Assembly: GCF_937616625.2 (NCBI RefSeq)
Contig: NC_065571.1
Coordinates: forward strand, 33,069,879 to 33,133,878
DNA length: 64,000 nt
DNA from: Mercurialis annua
Lineage: Eukaryota > Streptophyta > Magnoliopsida > Malpighiales > Euphorbiaceae
Direction of reading: 5' to 3'
A model generated the notes under the pieces. It was not told where the DNA came from, ran no database searches, and saw only the letters and a program-made list of their open reading frames with translations. The translations under genes and the position numbers were made by a program. Of the stretch, positions 11,375 to 24,243 are shown in pieces; position 1 is the stretch's first letter; each line of letters starts with the position of its first letter.

Positions 11375-13765
11375 TGTAATACCCCAAAATATTTAATTTG
11401 CTAATTGGACCATGTGTCCAGTTTTGACTCGCCAGAGTGGCGATATTGGAAATATTTCAGAAAAATGAAAGTAAATAAATTTCAAGTAGGTCGGTTTCGG
11501 GAAATTAATTATGCGGAAATCAAGGTTATATTTCAATTCTCAAGTTATAATTTGAATTAAAGGAAAAGTTTCAAGAGAAGCCCAAAATAAAGTACAAGGA
11601 CCAAAGTGGTAATTTAGCCACTTTGAGTCGAAAATGTACATTTGTAGGTTTTGACGGGAAAATATTAACATCGAGATCGTATATTTATTTGGTATAAATA
11701 ATACGTATAAGTTATAATAAAAGAATTTATCGATTTAGTTATGGACTAAATCGTACGAAAGAAAAGTTTAAAGGATAAATGATAATAAACAAAAAGAACA
11801 AGGATCAAAGTGGCACTTTAGTCATTCAATATATAAGAAAAGAATATGAATCAGAGTGATAGCAAAAGAAGAATCGAGAGAGTGGAGGAAATTCGACCGA
11901 TACCGTCGTTTCGCCGCCGTTTCTTCGTTCGACGTCCGATTCGAGCAGCTTTCGCGGCGATCTCTCTAGAATTCCGTTCTTTATCGATCCTAAGCTTTGT
12001 TTTAATGTAAAATTTTGGATTTTTGGTGCCAAAATCAAGTATATGGGCTATTTTATGGGGGATGAACGAATTTGATGATTTTAACTTATATTAGCATTTT
12101 AATGAAAAACGAGGATACGAGTTTTGTCGGAAATGATGTTTAAAGGGTTTCAGAAGTTGTAGGAATCGGTGGGACGCCCAAAAAAAACCTTTCCGGGGCT
12201 GTGTGCGCATCGCACACGGTGTGCGATCGCACACTCGTGGTGTGTGTGCGAACGCACACCACACTGTGCGGGCGCACAGTGCTTTCGCACGCCGACACAG
12301 TGGGTCTACGGGGACCAAAATGGACTGTAATATTTTCGATATTAGAGCCTAAAAGGACCCCAATAAATTAAAAAGTGAAGTTTTAGCTCGACGTTTCACG
12401 TGAGCTACGATAATCGAAAACGCTAAGGATAATATATGTTTCTCGAATACGAGAACCAGAGATCGATGTTTCCTGAATACGATAAAGGAATTCGAGTTCA
12501 CGAATAATATTAAGAATGAAGTATAACCCTAGAATTTAGAGTATTATACGTATTAGAATACGAGGTTCACGTCTAATTATTAAACGTTAATTACTAGGTA
12601 TCAGACGTGTTAGCGAGCAGAGAGGTCAGTAGGCGTGGGATAGCGAGGCCATATCATTTCATAGACCACGTCATTGATTGGATTGCATTCATTGTGAGTT
12701 GCACTTTACTTTCGTGTATTATATATTAAAGTTATATTATAGATATGTATACTGTTTATGCGCATCGCATATTATATGATTTGACTAAATATTATATGTT
12801 TGTATCAAGTATATATATAAGGAACTGGTATGCGATCCAAAGAAACTAGCTACCTATTGGGTGTCAATAGGCTGTGTGATCACCAGTATCAAGTTAGTCT
12901 AGTGTGTTTGCATTCGAGAAATAAATTGATATGAATGATATAATATGAATAAGAATTTTGAATTTTGATAGAGATTTGATACGAGTGAGCACTCGGTTAC
13001 GGTGTAACCTTGAATCCTCGTATATAGTGGGTTGGACCCACCAGTGAGTTGGACTCACAACTTGAAATGTAATGATTAGTATGATTTAATTATTTGAAAG
13101 TTGTGTCGCATGCTAGGATATTAGTTTCGAACGGATAAAATACCTTTTCATATGTTTTACTTTTATATTATTGTTTCCTTGAAATGCGATGCTATGTTTT
13201 TATAATAATACCGTTAGTAAATTCAAAGTCACTCAGTATTTTCCCAAATACTGACCCCTCACCTTTGATGTCTTTCAGGTGCTTAGTTTGTGGACCTAGC
13301 TAGAGGCCAATTTTGAAGTCCATAAGTCAGCTGTGTATGTATAGTTTCTGACTTCTGTGAATGCTGCAGTAGTGGTCCCGCGTTGACAGAGTCGTAGCCT
13401 AGACAGCAGTACATTTTAATTGTACATAATACTTGTTGTCTTGTTTATATGTTTTTGATAGGCTATAGGTAGTATGTTTTGTTCAAGGCCCCAGATGCCG
13501 GTGATAAGTTTTGTTACACTAACTTTTGTATATAATACCGCGAGGCCAGTTCGTACAGGGTACGGTAACTGGAGCCCACGAGGTTAACAGAACAGTTAGT
13601 GTAAATGTTTGTGTATATATATTATGTATACTTGCTTCTGTTGTGTTATGTTATTTCTTTAATATTTGCGAAAAATTAATAGTGATTTGAGGCTTGCTAC
13701 AGGTTCCGGAGCTACCACTCCCGTTCCCTAGCGCCGGTTGCGGCTCAATAATTTGGGTCGTGACA
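11375..13765 (+). mobile_element. Solo LTR of a gypsy-type element (2,391 bp)
   Basis: It begins TGTAATACCCC and ends GGGTCGTGACA, the same termini (inverted) as the 3,550-bp LTRs at 43964 and 51704. It is flanked by perfect 5-bp CAAAC duplications and no internal region is present. It is therefore most simply the product of recombination between the two LTRs of a full element. A possible TATA element (ATATATAAG) lies near 11829-11837. No gene is seen; short open frames at 11826-12318 are incidental. It lies in only one of two duplicated satellite blocks, so it probably arrived after that duplication. Confidence 0.9.
12201..12302. repeat. GTGTGCG / CGCACAC inverted-repeat cluster in solo LTR
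   Basis: This is the counterpart of 9371-9507 with fewer units. The outermost units match between copies while the middle units differ in number, consistent with slippage or recombination between hairpin units. Confidence 0.7.
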
Positions 13766-13770
13766 CAAAC
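13766..13770. repeat. Target-site duplication, right copy (CAAAC)
   Basis: Identical to 11370-11374; flanks the solo LTR. Confidence 0.9.
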
Positions 13771-15159
13771 GTTACGAGACAAATCCAAACGTTTCCCCTT
13801 TATAGCGATTGAAGCCAAACGTTTACAAACGTTAAGAAAAAATCCAAATGTTTCCCTAGTTTAGCGATTTAAGCCAAACGTTCATAAACGTTACGAAACA
13901 AAACCAAGCGTTTATAAACGTTACGAAACAAATCCAAATGTTTACAAACGTTACGAAACAAATCCAACTGTTTCCCCATTTTAGCGATTTAAGCCAAACG
14001 TTTACAAATGCTACGAAACAAATCAAAACTCTTCCCCTTTTTAGCGATTTAAGCCAAATGTCTACAAACATTATGTAACAAATCCAAACGTTTCCCCATT
14101 TTAGCGATTTAAGCCAAAATTTTACAAACGTTAGGAAACAAATCCAAATGTTTCCCCTTTTTCGCAACTGAAGCCAAACGTTTACAAACATTACGAAATA
14201 AATCCAAACGTTTCCCCTTTTTCGCGAATTAAGCCAAATGTTTAAGAATGTTACGAAACAAATCCAAGCGTTTCACCTTTTTAGCAATATAAGCCAAACG
14301 TTTACAAACATTACGAAACAAATCCAAACGTTCCACCTTTTTAGCGATTTAAGTCAAACGTTTACAAATGTTACGAAACAAATCCAAATGTTTCCCCATT
14401 TCAGTGATCTAAGCCAACGTTTAAAACGTTACGAAACAAAGCCAAACATTTCCCCTTTTTAGCGATTTAAGCCAAACGTTTACAAACATTATGAAACACA
14501 TCCAAACGTTTCCCCTATTTACAGATTGAAGCCAAACGTTTACAAATGCTACGAAACAAATCCAAACGTTTCACCTCTTTAGCAATTTAAGCCGAACGTT
14601 TACAAACGTTACGAAACAAATCCAAACGTTTCCCCTTTTTAGCGATTTAAGCCAAACGTTTACAAACGTTACGAAACAAAAAAAACGTTTAAAACATTAC
14701 TAAACAAATCCAAATGTTTCACATTTTTAGCGATTTAAGCCAAACGTTTACAAACATTACGAAACAAAACTAATTGTTTACAAACGTTAGGAAACAAATC
14801 CAAACGTTTCCCCTTTTTAGCGTTTTAAGTTGAACGTTTAGAAACGCAGTGAAACAAAACCAAACGTTTCACCTTTTTAGCTATTTAAGCCGAACGTTTG
14901 CAAACGTTACGAAACAAATCCAAACGATTCACCTTTTTGGCAATTTAAACCAAATGTGTAAAAACGCTACGAAACAAATCCAAGCGTTTTACATTTTACG
15001 CAATTTAAACCAAACGTTTACAAACACTACGAAACAAAACCAAATGTTTCACCGTTTTAGCGATTTAAGCCAAACATTTACAAACATTACAAAACAAATC
15101 AAATTTTTTTGCCTTTTTAGCAATTTAAGCCAAACGTTTACAAACGTTACGAAACAAAT

Positions 15160-17500
15160 CCAAATGTTTCACCTTTTTAGCGATTTAAGCCAAAAGTTTA
15201 CAAACGTTACAAAACAAATCCAAACGTTTCACTTTTTTAGTGATTTAAGCCAGACGTTTACAAACGTTACGAAACAAATCCAAACGTTTCACGTTTTAAG
15301 CGATTTAAGCCACACGTTTACAAACGTTACGAAACAAATCCAAAAATTTCGCCATTTTAGCGATTTAAGCCAAACGTTTACAAACGTTACCAAATAAATC
15401 CAAACGTTTCACCTTTTGAACGATTTAAGCCAAACGTTTACAAAGGCTAAGAAACAAAACCAAACGTTTAAAACGTTGCGAAACAAATCCAAACGTTTCA
15501 CATTTCTGGCGATTTAAGCCAAAAGTTACAAACATTACGGAACAAAACAAAACTTTTCACAGTTTTAGCGATTTAAGCCAAACTTTTACAAACGTTACGA
15601 AACAAATCCAAGCGTTTCACCTTTATAGCGATTTAAGCCAAAGGTTTACAAAACTTACGAAACAAATCCAAGTGTTTCTCCTTTTTAGCAATTTAAGCCA
15701 AACATTTACAAACGTTACGAAACAAATCCAAGCGTTTCACCTTTTTAGCGGTTTAAGCCAAATGCTTACAAACGTTACGAAACGAAACCAAACATTTAAC
15801 CTTTTTAGCGATTTAAGCCAAATATTTAAAAGGTTACGAAATAAATCTAAACGTTTACAAACATTACGGAACAAAAACAAATGTTTCACATTTTTAGCAA
15901 TTTCAGCCAAACGTTTACAAACGTTACGAAACAAATCCAAATATTTACAAACGTTACGAAACAAATCGAAATGTTTCCCCATTTTAGCCAATTAAGTCAA
16001 ACGTTTACAACTGATACGAAACAAATCCAAACGTTTCACCTTTTTAGCGATTTAAGGTAAAGGTTTACATACGTTTACAAACAAATCCAAACGTTTACAA
16101 ACATTACGGAACAAAAACAAACTTTTCACATATTTAGCAATTTAAGCAAAACATTAGGAAACAAATCCAAACGTTTCCCCTTTATAGCGATTGAAGCCAA
16201 ACGTTTACAAATGATAAGGAAAAAATCCAAATGTTTCCCCAGTTTAGCAATTAAGCCAAACGTTTGTAAACGCTACGAAAAAAAACCAAAGGTTTACAAA
16301 CATTACGAAACAAATCCAAATGTTTACAAACGTTACAAAACAAATCCAAATGTTTCCCCATTTTAGCGATTTAAGCCAAACATTGACAAACGTAACGAAA
16401 CAAATCCAAACATTTCACCTTTTTAGCGATTTAAGCCAAATGTCTACAAACGTTACGAAACAAATCCATACGTTTCCCCATTTTATCGATTTAAGCCAAA
16501 AGTTTACAAACGTTGCAAAACAAATCCAAATTTTTCCCCTTTTTTACGACTGAAGCCAAACGTTTACAAACATTACGAAACAAATCCAAACGTTTCACCT
16601 ATCTCGCGATTTAAGCCAAATGTTTACAAATGTTACGAAACAAATCCAAGCGTTTCACATTCTTAGCAATATAAGCCAAACGTTTACAAACGTTACGAAA
16701 AAAATCCAAATGTTTCACCTTTTTAGCGATTTAAGTCAAATGTTTACAAACGTTACGAAAAGAATCCAAATGTTTCCCCATTTTAGCGATTTAAGCCAAA
16801 CATTTAAAATGTTAAGAAACAAATCCAAACGTTTCACCTTTTTAGCGATTTAAGCCAAACGTTTACAAACATTACGAAACAAATCCAAACATTTCACCTT
16901 TTTAGCGAATGAAGCCAAACGTTTACAAATGTTACGAAACAAATCCAAACGATTAAACCATAACTAAACAAATCCAAACGTTTACAAACTTTACGAAACA
17001 AATCCAAATGTTTCACCTTTTTAGCGATTCAAGCCAAACGTTTACAAACGTTACGAAACAAAACCAAACGTTTAAAACATAACTAAACAAATCCAAACGT
17101 TTCATATTTTTAGCGATTTAAGCCAAACGTTTACAAACATTACGAAACAAAACCAATCGTTTATAAACGTTACGAAACAAATCTAAACGTTTCCCCTTTT
17201 TACCGATTTAATTTGAACGTTTACAAACGTTACGAAACAAAACCAAACGTTTCACCATTTTAGCGATTTAAGCCGAACGTTTACAAACGTTACGAAACAA
17301 ATCCAAACGATTCACCTTTTTAGCATTTTAAACCAAATGTGTAAAAACGTTACGAAACAAATCCAAGCGTTTCACCTTTTTAGCAATTTAAACCAAACGT
17401 TTACAAATGCTACGAAACAAAACCAAATGTTTCAACTTTTTAGCGATTTAACCGAAGCGTTTACAAACATTACAAAAAAAATCCAAACGTTTCATCTTTT
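15160..17500 (-). repeat. Second copy of a 2.4-2.5-kb satellite block
   Basis: The order of variant monomers here repeats that of about 10240-11374 plus 13766-15100. Examples are the TTTCCCCTTTATAGCGATTG unit at 13791 and again at about 16180, and the AAAAACGCTACG / AAAAACGTTACG units near 14960 and 17343. Once the 2,396-bp LTR insertion (with its duplication) is subtracted, the period is about 2.4-2.5 kb on both sides. Confidence 0.65.
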
Positions 17501-18117
17501 TAGCGATTTAAGCCAAACATATACAAATTCTACGTAACAAATCCAAATGTTTCACATTTTGGCAATTTAAATCCAAACGTTTCACCTCTTTAGCGATTTA
17601 ATCCAAACGTTTACAAACGATACAAAACAAATCCAAGCGTTTCATCTTTTTAGCGATTTAAGCCAAACGTTGAAAAGCGTTACGACACAAATCCAAACGT
17701 TTAAAACGTTACAAAACCCTTTTTAGCAATTTAAGGCAAACGTTTACAAATGTTACGAAACAAATCCAAACGTTTCACCTTTTTAGCGATTTAAAACAAA
17801 CGTTTACAAACATTACGAAAAAAATCCAAAAATTTCACCTTTTTAGCGATTTAAGCAAAACGTTTACAAACGTTATGAAACAAATCCAAACGTTTCACCT
17901 TTTTAGCGATTTAAGCCAAACGTTTATAAAAATTACAAAACAAATCCAAAAGTTTCCCTTTTTTTAGCGATTTAAGCAAAACATTTACAAACGTTACAAA
18001 AACAAATCCAAACGTTTTACCTTTTTGGGAATTTAAATCCAAACGTTTCACCTCTTTATCAATTTAATCCAAAAGTTGACAAACGTTACGAAACAAATCC
18101 AAATGTTTCACCTTTTT

Positions 18118-18128
18118 TTGCGAACGTT
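18118..18128. other. Satellite orientation switch B to A
   Basis: Reverse-type sequence (TTTCACCTTTTTTTGCGA) passes directly into forward-type sequence (ACGTTTGTAAACATTTGG). The junction falls inside the monomer, near GCGAACG, where B GCGA and A AACGTTTG meet. Confidence 0.8.
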
Positions 18129-21100
18129 TGTAAACATTTGGCTTAAATAGCTAAAAAGGTGAAACATTTGGATTTGTTTCGTAACGCTTTTCAACGTTTG
18201 GCTTAAATCGCTAAAAAGGTGAAACGCTTGGATTTGATTCGTAATGTTTATAAACTTTTGGCTTATATCGCTAAAAAAGTGAAACCTTTGGATTTGTTTA
18301 GTAACGTTTGGCTTAAATTGCTAAAAAAGTGAATCGTTTGGATTTGTTTCGTAACGTTCGTAAACGTTTGGCTTAAATTGCTAAAAAGGTGAAACGTGTC
18401 AATTTGTTTCGTAACGTTTTAAGCATTTGCATTAAATCTCTAAAATAGGGAAACGTTTGGATTTGTTTCGTAATGTTTGTAAACGTTTGGCTTAGATAGT
18501 TAAAAAGGTGAAACGTTTGGTTTTGTTTCGTAACGTTTGTAAATGTTCTGCTTAAATTGCTAAAAAGGTGAAACGTTTGTATTTATTTCGTAACGCTTGT
18601 AAACGTTTTGCTTAAATTGCTAATAAGGGGAAACAGTTGTATTTGTTTTGTAACGTTTGTAAACGTTTGGTTTAAATCGCTATAGAGGCAAAACATTTGG
18701 ATTTGTTTCGTAATGTTTGTAAACGTCTGGCTTAAATCGCTAAAAAGATGAAACGTTTGGATTTATTTCGTAATGTTCGTAAAAGTTTGGCTTAAATCTC
18801 TAAAAAGGTGAATCGTTTGGATTTGTTTCGTATCACTTGTAAACGTTTGGCTTAAATTACTAAAAAGGTGAAATGTATGTATTTGTTCCGTCACCTTTGT
18901 GAACGTTTGGCTTAAATTGCTAAAAAGGTGAAACGCTTTGATTTGTTTCGTAACGTTTGTTTGGCTTAAATTGCGAAAAAGGAGAAATCCATGGATTTTT
19001 TTCGTAACGTAAATAAACATTTGGTTTAAATTGCTAAAAAGGTGAAACCTTTGGATTTGTTTCCTAGTGTTTATAAAAGTTTGGCTTTAATCGCTAAACA
19101 GGTGAATCGTTTGGATTTGTTTTGTACCGTTTGTAAACGTTTGGCTTAAATCGCAAAAACAGGGAAATGTTTGGATTTGTTTCGCATAGTTTGGAAACGT
19201 TTGGCTTAAATCTCTAAAAAGGGGAAACATTTTGATTTGTTTTGTAAAACGTTTCGTTTGGTTTTGTAGCGTTTGTATACGTTTGGCTTAAATCGCTAAA
19301 AAGGGGAAACGTTTGGATTTGTTTCGTAACGTTTGTAAACGTTCGGCTTAAATCGCTAAAAAGGAAAAACATTTAGATTTGTTTCGTAATGTTTGCAAAC
19401 GTTTGGCTTAAATTTCTAAAAAGGTGAAACGCTTGGATTTGTTTCATAACACTGGTAAACATTTGGTTTTATTTCGTAACGTTTGTAAACGTTTGGCTTA
19501 AATTACTGAAAAAGCAAAATGTTTGGATTTAGTTTAAAACCTTTGTAAACGTTTGGCCTAAATAGATAAAAAGGGGAAACGTTTGGATTTATTTCGTAAC
19601 GTTTGTAAACGTTTGGCTTAAATCGATAAAAGGTGAAACGTTTGGATTTGTTTCGTAACGTTTGTAAACGTTTGGCTTAAATTGCTATAAAGGTGACACG
19701 TTTGGATTTGTTTGGTAACGTTTGTAAACGTTTGGCTTAAATTGCTAAAAAGGTGAAACGCTTGGATTTGTTTCGTAATGTTTGTAAACGTTTGGCTTAA
19801 ATTGCTAAAAAGGTGAAACACTTGGATTTGTTTCGTAATGTTTGTAAACGTTTGGCTCAAATTTCTAAAAGTGAAATATTATGATTTGTTTCATAACCTT
19901 TCTAAATGTTTGGCTTAAATCACTAAAAAGGTAAAACTTTTGGATTTGTTTCGTAACGTTTGTAAACGTTTGGCTTAAATGGCTAAAAAGGTGAAATGCT
20001 TGGATTTGTTTCGTAACGTTTGTAAATGTTTGGCTTAAGTTGCTAAAAAGGTGCAACGATTGGATTTGTTTTGTAATGTTTGTAAACTTTTGGTTTACAT
20101 TGCTAAAAAGGTGAAACGCTTGGTTTTGTTTCGTAACGTTTGTAAACGTTTGGCTTAAATAGCTAAAAATGTGAAACGTTTGGATTTGTTTCGTAACGTT
20201 TTAAAAGTTTGGTTTTGATTCGTAACGTTTGTAAACATTTGGCTTAAATCGCTAAAAAGGTGAAACGTTTGGATTTGTTTCGTATCATTTGTAAACGTTT
20301 TACTTAAATTGCTAAAAAAGGGAAATGTTTGGATTTGTTTCGTAACATTTGTAAACGTTTGGCATAAATCGCTAAAAAGGTGAAATGCTTGGATTTGTTT
20401 CGTAACGTTTTAAACGTTTGGCTTAAATCGCTAAAATGAGGAAACATTTTGATAAGTTTGGTAATGTTTGTAAAGTTCAGCTTAAATCGCTAAAAATGTG
20501 AAACTTTTGGTTATCTTTCGTAACGTTTGTAAACATTCAGCTGAAATTGCTAAAAAGGTGAAACATTTCGATTTTTTTCATAACGTTTGTAAACGTTTTG
20601 CCTAAATTGCTAACAAGGTGAAACGTTTGGATTTGTCTCGTTACGTTTGTGAATGTTTCGCTTAAATTTCTAAAAAGGTGAAATGGTTGGATTTGTTTCG
20701 CAACTATTGTAAACGTTTGGTTTTGTTTTGTAACTTTTGGATTTGTTTCGTAACATTTGTAAACGTTTGGCTTAATTCGCTAAAAAGGTGAAACGTTTGG
20801 ATTTGTTTCGCAACGTTTATAAACGTTTGGCTTAAATTGCTAAAAATTTGAAACGCTTGGATTTGCTTCGTAACATTTTAAATGGTTGGTTTTTGTTTCG
20901 TAATGTTTGTAAACGTTTGGCTTAAATCGAAAAAAAGGGGAAACGTCTTGTTTTGTTTCGTAACGTTTGTAATTTTTTTGCTTAAATCGATAAAAAGATG
21001 AAACGTTTGGATTTGTTTCGTAACGTTTGTAAATGTTTGGCTTAATTCATTAAAAAGATAAAACCTTTGGATTTGTTTTGTAATATTTTTAAACGTTTGG

Positions 21101-21479
21101 CTTAAATTTAAAAAAAGGGGAAACGTTTGGATTTTTTTCGTAACGTTTGTAAACGTTTGGCCTAAATCGCTAAAAAGGGGAAACGTTAGGATTTGTTTCG
21201 TAACGTTTTATACGTTTGGCTTAAATGGCTAAAATGGGGAAAAGTTTGGATTTGTTTCGTAACAATTGTAAACGTTTGGCTTAAATCGCTAAAAAGGGGA
21301 AACATTTGATTTTGTTTCGTAACGTTCGTAAACGTTCGGCTTAAATCGCTAAAATGGTGAAACGTTTGCATTTGTTTCGTAACGTTTGTAAACGTTTTGC
21401 TTAAATTGCTAAAAAGGTGAAATGCTTGAATTTGTTTCGTAACATTTGTAAACGTTTTGCTTAAATAGCTAAAAATGTG

Positions 21480-24243
21480 AAACACTTGGATTTGTTTCGT
21501 AATGTTTGTAAACGTTTGGCTTAAATCGCTATAAAGGCGAAACGTTTGGATTTGTTTCGCAACGTTTCCAAACGTTTGGCTTAAATTGCTAAAAACGGGA
21601 AACGCTTGGATTTGTTTCGTAACGTTTTAAACGTTTGGTTTAAATCGTAAAAAAGGTGAAACGTTCTGTTTTATTTCGTAACATTTGTAAACGTTTGGCT
21701 TTAATCGCTAAAAAGGTCAAACGTTTGGATTTGTTTCGTAACGTTTGTAAACGTTTAGCTTATATCGCTAAAAAGGTGAAATGTTTGACTTTGTTTCGTA
21801 ACGTTTGTAAACGCTTGGCTTAAATAGCTAAAAAGGTGAAACATTTGGCATAAATCGCTAATAAGGGGAAACACTTGGATTTGTTTCGCAACGTCTGTAG
21901 ACATTTGGCTTAAATAGCAAAAAAAGTGAAACATTTGGATTTGTTTCGTAACGTCTATAAACGTTTGGCTGAAATAGCTAAAAAGGTGAAACATTTGGCA
22001 TAAATCGCTACGTCTGTAAACGTTTGGCTTAAATAGCTAAAAAGGTGAAACGTTTGGCATAAATCGCTAAAAAGATGAAACGTTTGGATTTGTTTCGTAA
22101 CGTCTGTAAACGTTTGGCTTAAATAGCTAAAACGGTGAAACATTTGGATTTATTTCGTAACATGTGTAAACATTTGGCTTAAATCGCTAAAAAGGCGAAA
22201 CGTTTGGATTTATTTTGTAACGTCTGTAAACGTTTGGCTTAAATCGCTAAAAATGTGAAACGTTTGGATTTGTTTCGAAACATTTGTAAACGTTTGGCTT
22301 AAATAGCTAAAAAGGTGAAACGTTTTGCAAAAATTGCTAAAAAGGTGAAATGTTTGGATATTTTTCGTAATGTCTGTAAACGTTTGGCTTAAATTCCTAA
22401 TAAGGTGATACGTTTGGATTTGTTACATAAAATTTGTAAACGTTTGGCTAAATCAGTAAAAAGGTGAAACTTTTGGATTTGTTCTGTAACGTTTGGATTT
22501 GTTTCCTAACGTTTGTAAAAGTTTGGCTTAAATCGCTAAAAAGGTAAAACGTTTGGATTTTTTTCGTAACGTTTATAAACGTTTGGCTTAAATCGCTAAA
22601 AAGGTGAAACGTTTGGCTTAAATCGCTAAAAAGGTGAAATGTTTGGATTTATTTCGTAACGTTTGTAAACGTTTGGATTAAATCGCTAAAAAGGTGAAAC
22701 GTTTGGATTTAAATTGCTAAAAAGGTGAAACATTTGGATCTGTTTCGTAACGTTTGTAAACGTTTGGCTTAATTCGCTAAAAAGGTGAAACGTTTGGATT
22801 TGTTTTATAACGTTTGTAAACGTTTGTTTTAAATAGCTAAAAAGGTGAAACATTTGGTTTTGTTTCGTAACGTTTGTAAACGTTTACTTTAAATTGCTAA
22901 AAAGGTGAAACGATTGGATTTGTTTCATAGCGTTTGTAAACATTTCACTTAAATCGCTGAAAAGGTGAAACATTTGTATTTGTTTCGTAACGTTTGTAAA
23001 CATTCAGCTTAAATCGCAAAAAAGGTGAAATCTTTGGTTTTGTTTTGTAACGTTTGGCTTAAATAGCTAAAAAGATGAAATGTTTGGTTTTGTTTCGTAA
23101 CGTTTGTAAAAAATTTCGACTTAAATCGCTAAAAAGGGGAAACAATTGGATTTGTTTCGTAACGTTTGTAAACATTTGGCTTGAATTGCTAAAAAGGTGA
23201 AACGTTTGGATTTGTTTCGTAAAGTTTGTAAACGATTGGTTTTGTTTCGTAATGTTTGTAAAGTTTTGGCTTAAATCAGTAAAAAAGTAAAACGTTTGGA
23301 TTTTTTTCGAACGTTTTAAACGTTTATATTTTTCGTAACGTTTGTAAACATTTGGCTTCAATCGCTAAAAGGGGAAACGTTTTGGATTTGTTTCATAACG
23401 TTTGTAAACGTTTGGCTTAAATCGCTGAAAAGGTGAAACGTTTGGATTTGTTTAGTTACGTTTTAAACGTTTGGCTTAAATCGTTTAAATGGGGAAACAT
23501 TTGGATTTGTTTTGTAATGTTTGTAAACGTTTGACTTAAATCGCTAAAAAGGTGAAACGTTTGGATTTGTTTCGTAACGTTTGTAAACGTTTGGCATATA
23601 TTGCTAAAAAGGTGAAACGCTTGGATTAGTTTTTTAACGTTTGTAAATGTTCGGCTCATACCGCTAAAAAGGTGAAACGTTTGGATTCGTTTCGTAATGT
23701 TTGTAAACGTTTGGTTTCAATCACAAAAAAGGTGAAACGTTTGGATTTGTTTCGTAGCGTTTGTCAACGTTTGGCTTAAATCGCTAAAATGGGGAAACGT
23801 TTGGATTTGTTTTGTAACATTTGTAAACGTTTCAATTTGTTTTGTAACATTTGTAAACGTTTGGTTTTATTTCGCAACGTTTATAAACGTTTGGCTTAAA
23901 TTGCTAAAATGGAGAAACGTTTGAATTTTTTTCGTAATGTTTGTAAACGTTTGGCTTGAATCGCTAAAAAGGTGAAATGTTTGGATTTGTTTCGTAACGT
24001 TTGTAAACTTTTGGCTTAAATTGCTAAAAATGTGAAACGTTTGAATTTGTTTCGTAATGTTTGTAAACGTTTGGCTTAAATCTCTAAAAATGGGAAACGT
24101 TTGGATTTATTTCGTAACGTTTTAAATGTTTGGATTTGTTTCGTAACTTTTGTAAACATTTGGCTTAAATCACAAAAAAGGTGAAACGTTTGGATTTGTT
24201 TCATAAGGTTTGTAAACGTTTGGCTTAAATTGCTAAAAAGGTG
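21480..24243 (+). repeat. Higher-order block, copy 1 (about 2.76 kb)
   Basis: It is followed immediately by a tandem copy at about 24244-26960. Over the left half the offset is exactly 2,764 bp and the sequences are almost identical: 21955-22143 matches 24719-24907, and 22321-22500 matches 25085-25264. The right half shows more substitutions and small indels that shift the offset to about 2,720. It includes a local subfamily with CGTCTGTAAACG and short units ending GGCATAAATCGCT. Confidence 0.88.

Larger units (their letters stand above)
13766..18122 (-). repeat. 60-bp satellite array, orientation B
   Basis: This array continues the one interrupted by the solo LTR. It has typical monomers with TTACGAAACAAATCCAAACG and TTTAGCGATTTAAGCCAAACG. 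The longest satellite open frame in the window (182 codons, 14849-15397) is here; its translation is a degenerate 20-residue repeat and shows no domain. Confidence 0.94.

Noticed and set aside
14849..15397. 182-codon open frame with a 20-residue repeat (FSDLSQTFTNVTKQIQ-like), and many similar frames on both strands
   Set aside because: The 60-bp period is divisible by three, so any stop-free frame of the monomer stays open across units. Frames begin and end at random monomer mutations, occur on both strands, and show no start context or domain.
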